Origin: Methylobacter sp.
GTDB lineage: Bacteria; Pseudomonadota; Gammaproteobacteria; Methylococcales; Methylomonadaceae
DNA: 13,186 bases
Assembly (NCBI GenBank): GCA_003158415.1
Contig: PMJA01000189.1
Location: forward strand, 1,029-14,214
Reading direction: 5' to 3'
Below are positions 1 through 6,309 of this stretch, in pieces. The notes under the pieces were generated by a model that saw only the letters and a program-made list of their open reading frames with translations, was not told the origin of the DNA and did no database searches. Both the position numbers and the translations under genes were made by a program. Every line of letters begins with the position of its first letter. Positions within the stretch are counted from its first letter, which is position 1.

Positions 1-162
1 GGCTGCATGGGGCCTTGCATGATGGGCACCAGTGTACTGGTTTATCCCGAAGGGATTATGTACGGCAATTTGAAAAAGACTGACGTTAAAACCATCGTCG
101 AGCAGCATCTGATAGGCGGCGTACCGGTTGCCGAGCTGATGGTGCCTGCCGAGATCTGGTAA
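1..162 (+). CDS. Thioredoxin-like [2Fe-2S] ferredoxin, C-terminal part (5' end outside window)
   Basis: This frame is open from base 1 to a TAA at 160-162, giving 53 residues of a protein that starts upstream. It begins with GCMGPC, followed by a VLVYPEGIMYG strand and a VEQHLIGGVPV segment near the end. This is the C-terminal half of the thioredoxin-fold [2Fe-2S] ferredoxins (Clostridium pasteurianum 2Fe ferredoxin / Azotobacter Shethna protein I type). In that family the second pair of cluster cysteines is spaced C-x3-C, as seen here at visible residues 2 and 6. The first cysteine pair lies outside the window. These proteins are small soluble electron carriers and several are encoded within nitrogen-fixation clusters. 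The next gene starts inside the stop codon (TAATG), so the two are probably translationally coupled. A role in nitrogenase electron transfer or cofactor assembly is inference from context. Confidence 0.85.
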   Translation, partial: GCMGPCMMGTSVLVYPEGIMYGNLKKTDVKTIVEQHLIGGVPVAELMVPAEIW

Positions 163-656
163 TGAACTCAATTGCGTTTGAGGAGCGGGTGCTGTTCAGC
201 CCGAACATACCCGTCGAGGTGAATCAGTTGCTGCAAGCGGCAGTAGCGGCAAGTTCAAAAGATCAACATCTGGCGGAAAAGCTGTTTTTACAAGCCCAGA
301 CATTGGATAGTCATTGCCTGCAAACGTATTTTGCGCTGTATAAATTTTATTTCTTCCAAAAACGTCTCGCCGATGCTGAACGGATCGTTTTGGCGGGCCT
401 GGAAGAATCGGCGCGCCAAGGCGGCTTTCCCAACGATTATCGCCAACTGCTGGATAATCTTAAAGAATGGAACTTGTATGCCAATGACAGCGCCCTGTTT
501 TATTTATATACACTGAAAGCCTTGGCGTTTATCAAGCTAAGACAGGGCCACACCTCGGATGCGCAGGCTGTTTTGTCATTGATACAACAGCTGGATCCCG
601 ACGATCTTTCGGGCGCTACAGTGATTATGGCTTTAGCGGCGGGAGTGGTCGACTAA
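162..656 (+). CDS. TPR-like helical protein in putative nif accessory operon
   Basis: This 164-residue soluble protein has no signal peptide or membrane segment. It is almost entirely helical. Residues about 36-90 (LAEKLFLQAQTLDSHC..., then FFQKRLADAERIVLAGLEE) and 112-150 (LYTLKALAFIKLRQGHTSDAQAVLSLIQQLDPDD) have the A/G/Y/L spacing and the closing LDP of tetratricopeptide repeats. It therefore probably acts as a protein-protein interaction scaffold. The ATG overlaps the upstream ferredoxin stop by one base and its own TAA overlaps the next ATG in the same way, so it is an internal member of a coupled operon. A link to nitrogen fixation is inferred only from its neighbours. The partner and exact role are unknown. 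Confidence 0.75.
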   Translation: MNSIAFEERVLFSPNIPVEVNQLLQAAVAASSKDQHLAEKLFLQAQTLDSHCLQTYFALYKFYFFQKRLADAERIVLAGLEESARQGGFPNDYRQLLDNLKEWNLYANDSALFYLYTLKALAFIKLRQGHTSDAQAVLSLIQQLDPDDLSGATVIMALAAGVVD

Positions 657-1030
657 TGGCTTTATCAGAACACATCGCAATCAACCGCCAGTTGGCAGAA
701 TGTGTCTGTCAGCGACTATGCGAAGAAATCAACAAGCTCGGCTTTGTGGCTGGAGAAATCAAACATTATCCGAGTTACGATGAGGCCAGTTATGTACTCA
801 TCAAAGATCCTTATACAGGTGAGCAAAACTTAAGCTGCTATTGGTACGATGGCTCTAAAACGCAGCGTATCGGCAGGCTACAGTTCAATAGCGACGGTAG
901 TTTTTATGCGGAATATGATGTAATCAAGCCACATCCCTGCAAATCGGCTTGGTTTATTGAAGGCGTTACCGCCTGGGGCAATATCGATAACATTAAAGCC
1001 GAAGCCAAATTATTACCCATGCCAAGCTAA
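656..1030 (+). CDS. Conserved-looking protein of unknown function in putative nif accessory operon
   Basis: I do not recognise a domain in this 124-residue protein. The N-terminal 35 residues look helical (LAECVCQRLCEEINKLG). The rest looks like a beta-rich fold with many aromatics: YVLIKDPYTGEQ, LSCYWYDGSKTQRIGRLQF, GSFYAEYDVIKPHP, WFIEGVTAWG. It has no signal peptide or membrane helix. Four cysteines are present (two in the N-terminal helix, one in LSCYWYD and one in HPCKSAW), without an obvious metal motif. A GGGAG sequence lies about 10 bases before the start. The gene overlaps both neighbours through TAATG junctions, which argues strongly that it is a real, translated gene made in step with them. 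The coding assignment is confident and the function is unknown. Confidence 0.75.
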   Translation: MALSEHIAINRQLAECVCQRLCEEINKLGFVAGEIKHYPSYDEASYVLIKDPYTGEQNLSCYWYDGSKTQRIGRLQFNSDGSFYAEYDVIKPHPCKSAWFIEGVTAWGNIDNIKAEAKLLPMPS

Positions 1031-1995
1031 TGACTATGGAAAAGCCTTCGCGGATTTATGAGCTGTTGCTGGATCATGCTGCCAGCGATACCCAAGTCAC
1101 CGAACTGACTATCGGCCTGGTCTGGACTGTGTGCAAGGCCGAGCGCTTAGGGCTTGCCATGAGCCCCGGCCTGGTCACGCGTACTTTGCCGTGGCCAGGC
1201 ACCTTGGTTGGCAAAACGCTAGGGGAACTTGCGACCTGGATCACCGATTGGGAACCTTACAAAGCCACCGTAGGCATGGCCGCTATCAATAGCAGTTTAA
1301 ACCGGTTTGAATTACCGTCGGGCATCACGCTGTTAACAGCGGCCAACCGTGGCAATCTGGCCGTTTTTGAACATTTCCTGCCCCGGCTAAAAGATAAAAA
1401 AGTGGTCGTCGTCGGCCGTTATCCGGGCATAGAACGCTATGCCGAGGATTTCGATCTACGCATACTGGAGCGGCAACCGGTGGATACCGATTACCCCGAC
1501 CCCGCCTGCGAGTTCTTATTGCCCGACGCCGACTGGGTATTTTTAACAGCCAGCTCCATCACCAATAAGACCTTCCCGCGTCTGGCCGAATTAGCGCAAC
1601 ATGCGACCACGGTATTGATGGGGCCGACCGTGCCGTGGCTGCCCGAACTGCATGAATTCGGCATCAATTATCTGGCGGGTCTGGAAGTCGTCGATCCGAT
1701 CAAACTATACCAGACGGCGGCGGAAGGGGGCGGCGTGCGCATATTTGAAAACGGCGCGCGTTACCGCATCGTCGAGCTGACACCGGGCAACAGCATGACC
1801 TGGTTGAAAGACCGGATAGCCCAGGACTATACAGAAAAACAGCAACTGACCCTGGCGATGGAGCAGTGGTATGCCTCGGGTAAAAGCGGTAGGTTTCCCG
1901 AATTCAACTCGCTACATCACACAACGACGCGACTGTCGCGCCTGGACAGCAGTTATAAACGCTTATGGGATAGTCAACACGGAAAACCATCATGA
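1030..1995 (+). CDS. DUF4213/DUF364 domain protein (putative heavy-metal-chelation family)
   Basis: The 321-residue product resembles the two-domain DUF4213-DUF364 family. Residues about 8-95 form the enolase-N-like DUF4213 part, including the typical VGMAAINSSLNR segment at 81-92. Residues about 105-250 form the Rossmann-like DUF364 part, with KVVVVGRYPGIERY at 124-137, ADWVFLTASSITNKTFPRL at 167-185 and a VLMGPTVPWLPEL segment at 195-207. The family is described as putative heavy-metal chelation and is not well characterised biochemically. The last 60 or so residues form an extra helical tail rich in charged residues. A second possible start is the in-frame ATG at 1036. The first ATG is preferred because it overlaps the previous stop (TAATG). 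In this operon a role in handling Fe, Mo or another metal would be plausible, but that is inference. Confidence 0.8.
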   Translation: MTMEKPSRIYELLLDHAASDTQVTELTIGLVWTVCKAERLGLAMSPGLVTRTLPWPGTLVGKTLGELATWITDWEPYKATVGMAAINSSLNRFELPSGITLLTAANRGNLAVFEHFLPRLKDKKVVVVGRYPGIERYAEDFDLRILERQPVDTDYPDPACEFLLPDADWVFLTASSITNKTFPRLAELAQHATTVLMGPTVPWLPELHEFGINYLAGLEVVDPIKLYQTAAEGGGVRIFENGARYRIVELTPGNSMTWLKDRIAQDYTEKQQLTLAMEQWYASGKSGRFPEFNSLHHTTTRLSRLDSSYKRLWDSQHGKPS

Positions 1996-2423
1996 TCGAA
2001 TCAGCAACAAACAGCCGGGTGATCCTTTATTACAACGGCGCCATCAGCGCGCTGACCTTGTTCGTGCAACATCCTGACGCCAGCGTATGCACGCCCACAC
2101 CTTTACCCGCGTTGTCTGAGATACTGGAAGCCGATGCCGAAGACATCGACACCACAGCGGCTATCAATAGCGTAAGCGCCATCAGCAAAGCCATGGGCTT
2201 ACCTGCCGATCTGTTACAAGCGCATGTCGATTACCGGGAACGGGTAGACACGCCAGATGGCGTCATTACCGTATATCTGGCCAGCTTTAAAGCGCTAGAC
2301 CCGCCCCATCAATTAATTGCCGACAACGGTTGCAAATTCAGGACACTGACCGAGCTAAGAAATAGGCCGCCTGCGGAAATGGAATTATTACGCAGGGCTT
2401 ATGTGCTGGTGATGGAATCATAA
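1992..2423 (+). CDS. Protein of unknown function, last gene of the putative nif accessory operon
   Basis: This 143-residue soluble protein has no domain I can name. Its start ATG overlaps the preceding stop as ATGA, so translation is probably coupled. It begins with a hydrophobic strand (VILYYNGAISALTLFVQH). An acidic, proline-containing central part follows, then a beta-like VITVYLASFKALDPP segment at about 92-106 and a basic helix ending in LRRAYVLVM. It contains only two cysteines and no evident cofactor motif. The C-terminal layout vaguely recalls a NUDIX-like or small alpha/beta fold, but this is too weak to call. It is the last gene of the + strand run. Its TAA sits 5 bases from the stop codon of the convergent minus-strand gene, with no recognisable terminator between them. 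Confidence 0.72.
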   Translation: MIESATNSRVILYYNGAISALTLFVQHPDASVCTPTPLPALSEILEADAEDIDTTAAINSVSAISKAMGLPADLLQAHVDYRERVDTPDGVITVYLASFKALDPPHQLIADNGCKFRTLTELRNRPPAEMELLRRAYVLVMES

Positions 2424-2428
2424 GCGTG

Positions 2429-3175
2429 TTACCGTGTAACAATTAGTTTCCGCATTCTCTCGATAGAATATATTTTTCTATCGACTTTGTTTTTATCTAA
2501 AAAGCCAATCTCTGAGTTTTTTACATCCCTAATAATCTCATCAATGATCGGTTTATCTTTAGTTAAAAACTCCTCAAGGCATTTCAAATAATCCGCATCG
2601 TTATGGCTGCGGTTCTCATAAAAACGATTCCAGCGTGATTCTATGCTGTCAGTCACTCGGTTGCATTCAAATCCGCCTAATTTCTTTCTAATTTCATTTA
2701 TCACAGATTCTTTTGTTTCCCATCCAGACGATCCTGGCGTATTGGATAACTGTATACAGCTTAATGGAATTGATGATCTTGACCGATTAATACTACTCAA
2801 ATAGAAGTCGCTCAAATACACATGAAAAGCGATATTAGGCGTTTGGTTACTGGTATCGCCGCCAGTGTAAAAGCCAATTGATAAATAGTTGTCATTACCA
2901 ACAAACCAATAACCCTGATTTAATCGCTCGCTCGCTTTTTGGCGCGGCATAAAAATAACGTTGTGATCTCGTAAAAACTGGAATATCTCATTATGTACTT
3001 TCAATATTCGCCGTTTATCCAAACTACCATGAGTAACAACAATTGGTTCTTTTTTACCCATAACTGTGTCATACACATCTAACACCTTTTCAATTACTAA
3101 TTCTGGCGTTTCAAAACCGACCGCATAACTACCTAACCGTTCGTATAAAGCATTTGATACATTAATAGCTGGCAT
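2429..3175 (-). CDS. AT-rich orphan gene of unknown function, ribbon-helix-helix/SeqA-like N-terminus
   Basis: This 248-residue protein is read opposite to every other gene here. Its start is well supported by a GAGGTGAG Shine-Dalgarno sequence about 5 bases upstream and a good promoter further up. The N-terminus (INVSNALYERLGSYAVGFETPELVIEKVLDVYD, about residues 4-36) resembles the short DNA-binding or dimerisation module of SeqA-N/ribbon-helix-helix type found on many bacterial orphan proteins. The middle (about 85-180) looks beta-rich, with GYWFVGNDNYLSIGFYTGGD and IAFHVYLSDFYLSS. The C-terminus is charged and helical. It has no signal peptide, membrane segment or nuclease motif I can recognise. 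The gene is visibly more AT-rich and uses more A/T-ending codons than its neighbours, which suggests acquisition by transfer. A defence or DNA-related role would be speculation. Confidence 0.75.
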   Translation of the reverse strand: MPAINVSNALYERLGSYAVGFETPELVIEKVLDVYDTVMGKKEPIVVTHGSLDKRRILKVHNEIFQFLRDHNVIFMPRQKASERLNQGYWFVGNDNYLSIGFYTGGDTSNQTPNIAFHVYLSDFYLSSINRSRSSIPLSCIQLSNTPGSSGWETKESVINEIRKKLGGFECNRVTDSIESRWNRFYENRSHNDADYLKCLEEFLTKDKPIIDEIIRDVKNSEIGFLDKNKVDRKIYSIERMRKLIVTR

Positions 3176-3211
3176 AGCTCACCTCAGTCTCCACAGTTAA
3201 CAAATAATGTC

Positions 3212-3239
3212 ATTATATTATTTCAAAATGTATTGTAAA
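3212..3239 (-). promoter_or_regulatory. Sigma-70-type promoter of the minus-strand orphan gene
   Basis: Read on the minus strand, TTTACA (3239-3234) is followed after 16 bases by a perfect TATAAT (3217-3212). Transcription would begin near 3205, leaving a leader of about 30 bases that contains the GAGGTGAG ribosome site before the ATG at 3175. The position and match to consensus are good. The surrounding DNA is AT-rich, so chance -10-like sequences are common, but the correctly spaced -35 makes this the best candidate. Confidence 0.6.
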
Positions 3240-3460
3240 GAGTAATATTGAAAAATATTGTATTATAAAGAATATGTTTGAATAAGTGTGAGTTGCCTTG
3301 TAACATAACAAGTTATTATGCAGAAACTGGATATTTTTTAGTTTAGTCACTAGACAGTCTGTCTCTTTTTTGTCTAAAGCTTAAAACATCATTCCAGGTC
3401 TTATAACGTATACAGCGCCATCAAAGCGCTAAAAAAATAGACAAAACTGATTGTAGTTGC

Positions 3461-3541
3461 GTAGGTCGGGTTAGGCGACAGCCGTAACCCGACATTTACG
3501 GTTTCGATGCGTCGGGTTATGCTATCGCTAACCCGACCTAC
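3461..3541. repeat. REPIN-like element: two REP palindromes in inverted orientation
   Basis: The element begins with GTAG and ends with CTAC, the tetranucleotide signature at the outer edges of REP pairs mobilised by RAYT transposases. The left hairpin has arms GTCGGGTTA (3465-3473) and TAACCCGAC (3485-3493). The right hairpin repeats the same arms at 3511-3519 and 3529-3537. The spacer at 3494-3510 is unrelated sequence. Both hairpins are perfect over 9 bp, and the whole element can also fold as one long cruciform because the outer 13 bases are inverted repeats. Such GTAGGTCGGGTTA elements are, as I recall, dispersed in many gammaproteobacterial genomes. No RAYT gene is present in this window. 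Confidence 0.85.
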
Positions 3542-3542
3542 A

Positions 3543-3560
3543 TGAGTGAGTGAGTGAGTG
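3543..3560. repeat. TGAG tetranucleotide tandem repeat
   Basis: The unit TGAG is repeated four and a half times, starting one base after the REPIN-like element. It is intergenic, about 80 bases upstream of the dusA start. Copy number of such repeats can change by slippage. Whether it affects dusA expression cannot be judged from the sequence. Confidence 0.8.
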
Positions 3561-3639
3561 CTTTCTTCTTTTAGACCAATCGGTTACAAAAATGAACAAG
3601 AATAGCAATAAATAAAGAAGAATAAAAGAGGATAACTGG

Positions 3640-4656
3640 TTGAAGAATAAAGAAATACCAAGCTATACATTCTGCATAGCCCCTATGCTGGATTGGACTG
3701 ACAGGCATTGCCGCTTTTTTCACCGATTGATTTCACAACATGCTTTGTTATATACAGAGATGGTTACCACCGGCGCGTTAATTCACGGCGATCATCACCG
3801 GTTTTTACAATTCAATGCCGCTGAAAAGCCGGTGGCTTTTCAATTGGGCGGCAGTAATCCGCACGATTTAGCGCTCTGCGCCAAGATGGTTGAGGACTAC
3901 GGCTACACAGAAGTCAATTTGAATGTCGGCTGCCCCAGCGACCGGGTGCAAAACGGCCGTTTTGGTGCCTGTTTAATGGCTGAGCCGGAGCTGGTGGCGG
4001 AATGCGTGGCGGCGATGTCCCAGGCCGTCGCCATTCCGGTCACCGTTAAATCGAGGATCGGTATTGATGACCGTGATTCTTACCCGGAGCTGGTGCATTT
4101 TATTGCAACGGTTGCCGATGCCGGTTGCAAAACGTTTATTGTTCATGCCAGAAAAGCCTGGTTAAGCGGCTTATCGCCCAAGCAAAACCGCGAAGTTCCG
4201 CCGTTGCGCTATGATTGGGTCTACCAGCTGAAAAAAGATTTTCCGCAATTGGCGATTATCATAAACGGCGGCATTACTACCTTGGATCAGGCCGAAGATA
4301 TGCTGAAAAACGTTGACGGCGTCATGATGGGGCGAGAGGCTTATCACAATCCGTATATCTTGGCGGATGTTGACCGGCGTTTTTTTGGTGCGGCTAATAA
4401 TCCTCTGTCACGTAATGAAATTGTCGAGTCATTAATCCCTTATATTCAGGAGCAGCTTAAAACAAAAGCCCGTTTAAACAGCGTGTCACGGCATATTTTA
4501 GGCCTTTTTCATGGCGAACCGGGAGCCAGAGGTTGGCGCAGGTACATCAGCGAAAATGTCGGCAAATCGGGTGCAGATGAGCAGGTCATACTGGAAGCCT
4601 TAAAGTTTACTACACACATAAACGGCTTCAAAATGTGGCGGCAACGCGAAGGGTAG
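3640..4656 (+). CDS. dusA: tRNA-dihydrouridine synthase A (DusA)
   Basis: This 338-residue flavoenzyme reduces uridine to dihydrouridine in the tRNA D-loop (U20/U20a for the DusA class), using FMN and NADPH. The family signature is plain: APMLDWTDRHCR at 14-25, YTEMVTTGALIHG at 38-50, and VNLNVGCPSDRVQNGRFGAC at 92-111 with catalytic Cys98 in GCPS. FMN-binding segments VTVKSRIGID, FIVHARKAW and INGGI...DGVMMGREAYHNP follow. The length matches DusA (about 330 residues). The start is a TTG at 3640. The frame contains a TAA at 3613 with no ATG or GTG in between, and the first in-frame ATG (Met16) would remove part of the FMN-binding N-terminus. AGAGGA at 3627-3632, 7 bases before the TTG, supports this start. 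It is the first gene of the housekeeping run. Confidence 0.97.
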   Translation: MKNKEIPSYTFCIAPMLDWTDRHCRFFHRLISQHALLYTEMVTTGALIHGDHHRFLQFNAAEKPVAFQLGGSNPHDLALCAKMVEDYGYTEVNLNVGCPSDRVQNGRFGACLMAEPELVAECVAAMSQAVAIPVTVKSRIGIDDRDSYPELVHFIATVADAGCKTFIVHARKAWLSGLSPKQNREVPPLRYDWVYQLKKDFPQLAIIINGGITTLDQAEDMLKNVDGVMMGREAYHNPYILADVDRRFFGAANNPLSRNEIVESLIPYIQEQLKTKARLNSVSRHILGLFHGEPGARGWRRYISENVGKSGADEQVILEALKFTTHINGFKMWRQREG

Positions 4657-4700
4657 TGCTATACTTTCGGCTGTTTTTTTTATAACTGGGATTACAAGCC

Positions 4701-5243
4701 ATGGAAGAACATTTCGCCGGAATTATTGCTGCGGTTGGTGAAGACTTAAACCGTGAAGGCCTGATTGACACGCCAAAACGTGCGGCCAAGGCCTTCAAAT
4801 TTCTCAACAACGGCTACGATAAAACGCTGGAAGGCGTGCTTAATGGCGCCATTTTTACCGCCGATACGGAAGATATGGTTATCGTTAAGGACATAGAACT
4901 CTATTCGTTATGCGAACATCATTTACTGCCGTTTATCGGAAAATGTCATGTCGGTTATTTACCGCAAGGCAAAGTGTTGGGCTTGTCCAAAGTGGCACGT
5001 ATCATTGATATGTATGCGCGGCGTTTACAAATCCAGGAAAAACTGACTAAACAAATAGCGGATGCGATTGAGCTGTCAATCGGTGCCAGAGGTGTGGCGG
5101 TGGTTATTGAAGCCAAGCATTTATGTATGATGATGCGCGGTGTTGAAAAACAAAACTCGGTGATGACGACTTCAGTAATGACCGGTATTTTTCGTAAAGA
5201 AATCAGCACGCGTTCTGAATTTTTAAATCTGATTAATCGATAG
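4701..5243 (+). CDS. folE: GTP cyclohydrolase I (FolE)
   Basis: The product opens the guanine ring of GTP to give 7,8-dihydroneopterin triphosphate, the first step of folate (and other pterin) synthesis, in the cytoplasm. At 180 residues it is the short bacterial form, lacking the longer N-terminal extension of the 222-residue E. coli enzyme. The zinc ligands are all present: Cys71 and His74 in LCEHHLLPF, and Cys142 in [10 protein letters not shown]. His73 matches the catalytic histidine of the same motif. Other family motifs are [10 protein letters not shown] (23-32), [12 protein letters not shown] (90-101) and [12 protein letters not shown] (151-162). It lies 44 bases after dusA. That gap contains a T8 run and a TATACT that could be a -10, but no convincing -35. 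No strong Shine-Dalgarno sequence is seen before the ATG. Confidence 0.97.
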   Translation: MEEHFAGIIAAVGEDLNREGLIDTPKRAAKAFKFLNNGYDKTLEGVLNGAIFTADTEDMVIVKDIELYSLCEHHLLPFIGKCHVGYLPQGKVLGLSKVARIIDMYARRLQIQEKLTKQIADAIELSIGARGVAVVIEAKHLCMMMRGVEKQNSVMTTSVMTGIFRKEISTRSEFLNLINR

Positions 5244-5283
5244 GTATCAAAGAAAAATATAATACAACCGATAGGCTTTTGAT

Positions 5284-6264
5284 ATGACAGCAAAAAAGAC
5301 GGGTGTATTACTGGTCAATCTGGGTTCGCCGGCCGCGCCCACAACGCGGGCGGTGCGGCGGTTTCTTAAGGAATTTTTGGGCGATCCCCGCGTTGTTAAT
5401 TTGCCGCGCCCGTTGTGGTGGCTGATACTGAATTTTTTGATATTGCCGTTTCGGCCCGCTCGTTCGGCGAAAGCTTACCGCAAAATCTGGCATGAACAAG
5501 GCTCGCCTTTAAGCGATCTGACCCGGAGATTAACCACTAAAATTGCCGACAAGCTCCGCACTAAAGGCATTAGCGTCGATTATGCGATGCGTTATGGCGA
5601 ACCTTCCATAGCCTACCGGTTAAGTGCCTTTAAAAAAGAGGGAATCACCGATGTCATTGTTTTACCGTTGTATCCCCAGTATTCGTCAACCACCACTGCA
5701 TCGGTTTATGACGATCTGGTCAAGGAACTGAACCAATGGCGACATCTGCCCGGTATTCAATTTATCAGCGATTATCATCAGAATAGCCATTATATTGCCG
5801 CTGTTTCCGATTCGATTGAATTGGCGTGGCGCGAGCACGGTAAAAATGAACGGCTATTAATGTCCTTTCACGGTTTACCCGAGCAGCTAACTAAATGGGG
5901 CGACCCCTATTTTCATCAGTGCCATAAAACAGCGGCTTTGATAGCCGAAAAACTGGGCCTTAATGATCAACAATGGATGATTGTCTTTCAATCCCGTTTC
6001 GGCAAGGCGCAATGGCTAAAGCCTTATTGTGTCGATACCTTGCAAGCTTTACCTGAGCAGGGCATTAAGACGGTTGATGTGGTGTGTCCGGGGTTTGCGG
6101 TGGATTGCCTGGAAACGTTGGAAGAAATCGCGATGGAGAATAAATCGATATTTATGGCGGCGGGCGGAACCGGTTATCGTTATATCCCGGCTCTGAACGA
6201 TACCAACGCGCACGTCGATGCCATTATTAATTTACTGGAGAACTGCCACAGATTCACAGATTAA
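5284..6264 (+). CDS. hemH: Ferrochelatase (HemH)
   Basis: Ferrochelatase inserts Fe2+ into protoporphyrin IX in the last step of protoheme synthesis. It is cytoplasmic and membrane-associated in bacteria. The 326 residues match the usual bacterial length (about 320). Diagnostic segments are GVLLVNLGSPAAPTTRAVRRFL at 7-28, VLPLYPQYSSTTTASVYD at 126-143, SFHGLP at 194-199 with the conserved active-site His196, FQSRFGKAQWLKPY at 235-248 and CPGFAVDCLETLEEI at 268-282 with conserved Glu277. It follows folE after 40 bases with only a weak ribosome site. The final residues CHRFTD and the TAA are encoded by the left arm of a palindromic repeat, so the natural C-terminus may have been altered by insertion of that repeat. 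The catalytic core is intact. Confidence 0.97.
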   Translation: MTAKKTGVLLVNLGSPAAPTTRAVRRFLKEFLGDPRVVNLPRPLWWLILNFLILPFRPARSAKAYRKIWHEQGSPLSDLTRRLTTKIADKLRTKGISVDYAMRYGEPSIAYRLSAFKKEGITDVIVLPLYPQYSSTTTASVYDDLVKELNQWRHLPGIQFISDYHQNSHYIAAVSDSIELAWREHGKNERLLMSFHGLPEQLTKWGDPYFHQCHKTAALIAEKLGLNDQQWMIVFQSRFGKAQWLKPYCVDTLQALPEQGIKTVDVVCPGFAVDCLETLEEIAMENKSIFMAAGGTGYRYIPALNDTNAHVDAIINLLENCHRFTD

Positions 6265-6291
6265 CCTTTATATAATCTGCGAATCTGTGGC
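6245..6291. repeat. Palindromic repeat spanning the hemH stop codon
   Basis: The left arm GCCACAGATTCACAGATT (6245-6262) pairs with the right arm AATCTGCGAATCTGTGGC (6274-6291) at 17 of 18 positions, around an 11-base loop. There is no T run after the right arm, so it does not look like a classical intrinsic terminator. It resembles the dispersed CCACAGATT-type palindromes I recall from many gammaproteobacterial genomes. The left arm includes the last six codons and the first base of the stop codon of hemH. Confidence 0.8.
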
Positions 6292-6309
6292 GCCTTAAGA
6301 GGGTAAGCG

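Larger units (their letters stand above)
3176..3639. other. Gene-poor intergenic region between the orphan gene and dusA
   Basis: These 464 bases have no supportable gene. From the minus-strand start leftwards to about 3340 the DNA is very AT-rich and carries the orphan gene's promoter. A perfect 6-1-6 palindrome, AGACAG-T-CTGTCT, lies at 3352-3364 and could be an operator for a dimeric repressor. A 5-base inverted repeat (ATAAC/GTTAT) is at 3305-3316. From 3461 the region holds the REPIN-like double palindrome and then the TGAG tandem repeat, each listed separately. The last 70 bases are A-rich and contain the dusA ribosome site. I see no clear dusA promoter. Confidence 0.6.

Noticed and set aside
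1..2423. Calling the operon nif with individual nif symbols
   Set aside because: None of the five products matches a named Nif protein that I can recognise, and no nitrogenase gene lies in the window. The link remains inference.
3414..3430. AGCGC/GCGCT hairpin followed by A7
   Set aside because: The stem has only 5 bp. The homopolymer is A on the + strand, and on the minus strand the T run precedes the stem, so it fits a terminator on neither strand.
3465..3537. CRISPR-like spaced repeat
   Set aside because: There are only two copies, each internally palindromic and in inverted rather than direct order, with GTAG/CTAC outer ends. This is REPIN architecture.
4647..4681. Possible intrinsic terminator or promoter between dusA and folE
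   Set aside because: The stem CGAAGG against CTTTCG is only 6 bp with a wobble and an 11-base loop, and the T8 run starts 4 bases later. The TATACT inside it has no matching -35. Too weak to annotate either way.
4955..5293. 112-residue minus-strand ORF opposite folE
   Set aside because: It lies almost entirely antisense to a clear folE, has no recognisable domain and its start has no ribosome site. It is a shadow of the real gene.
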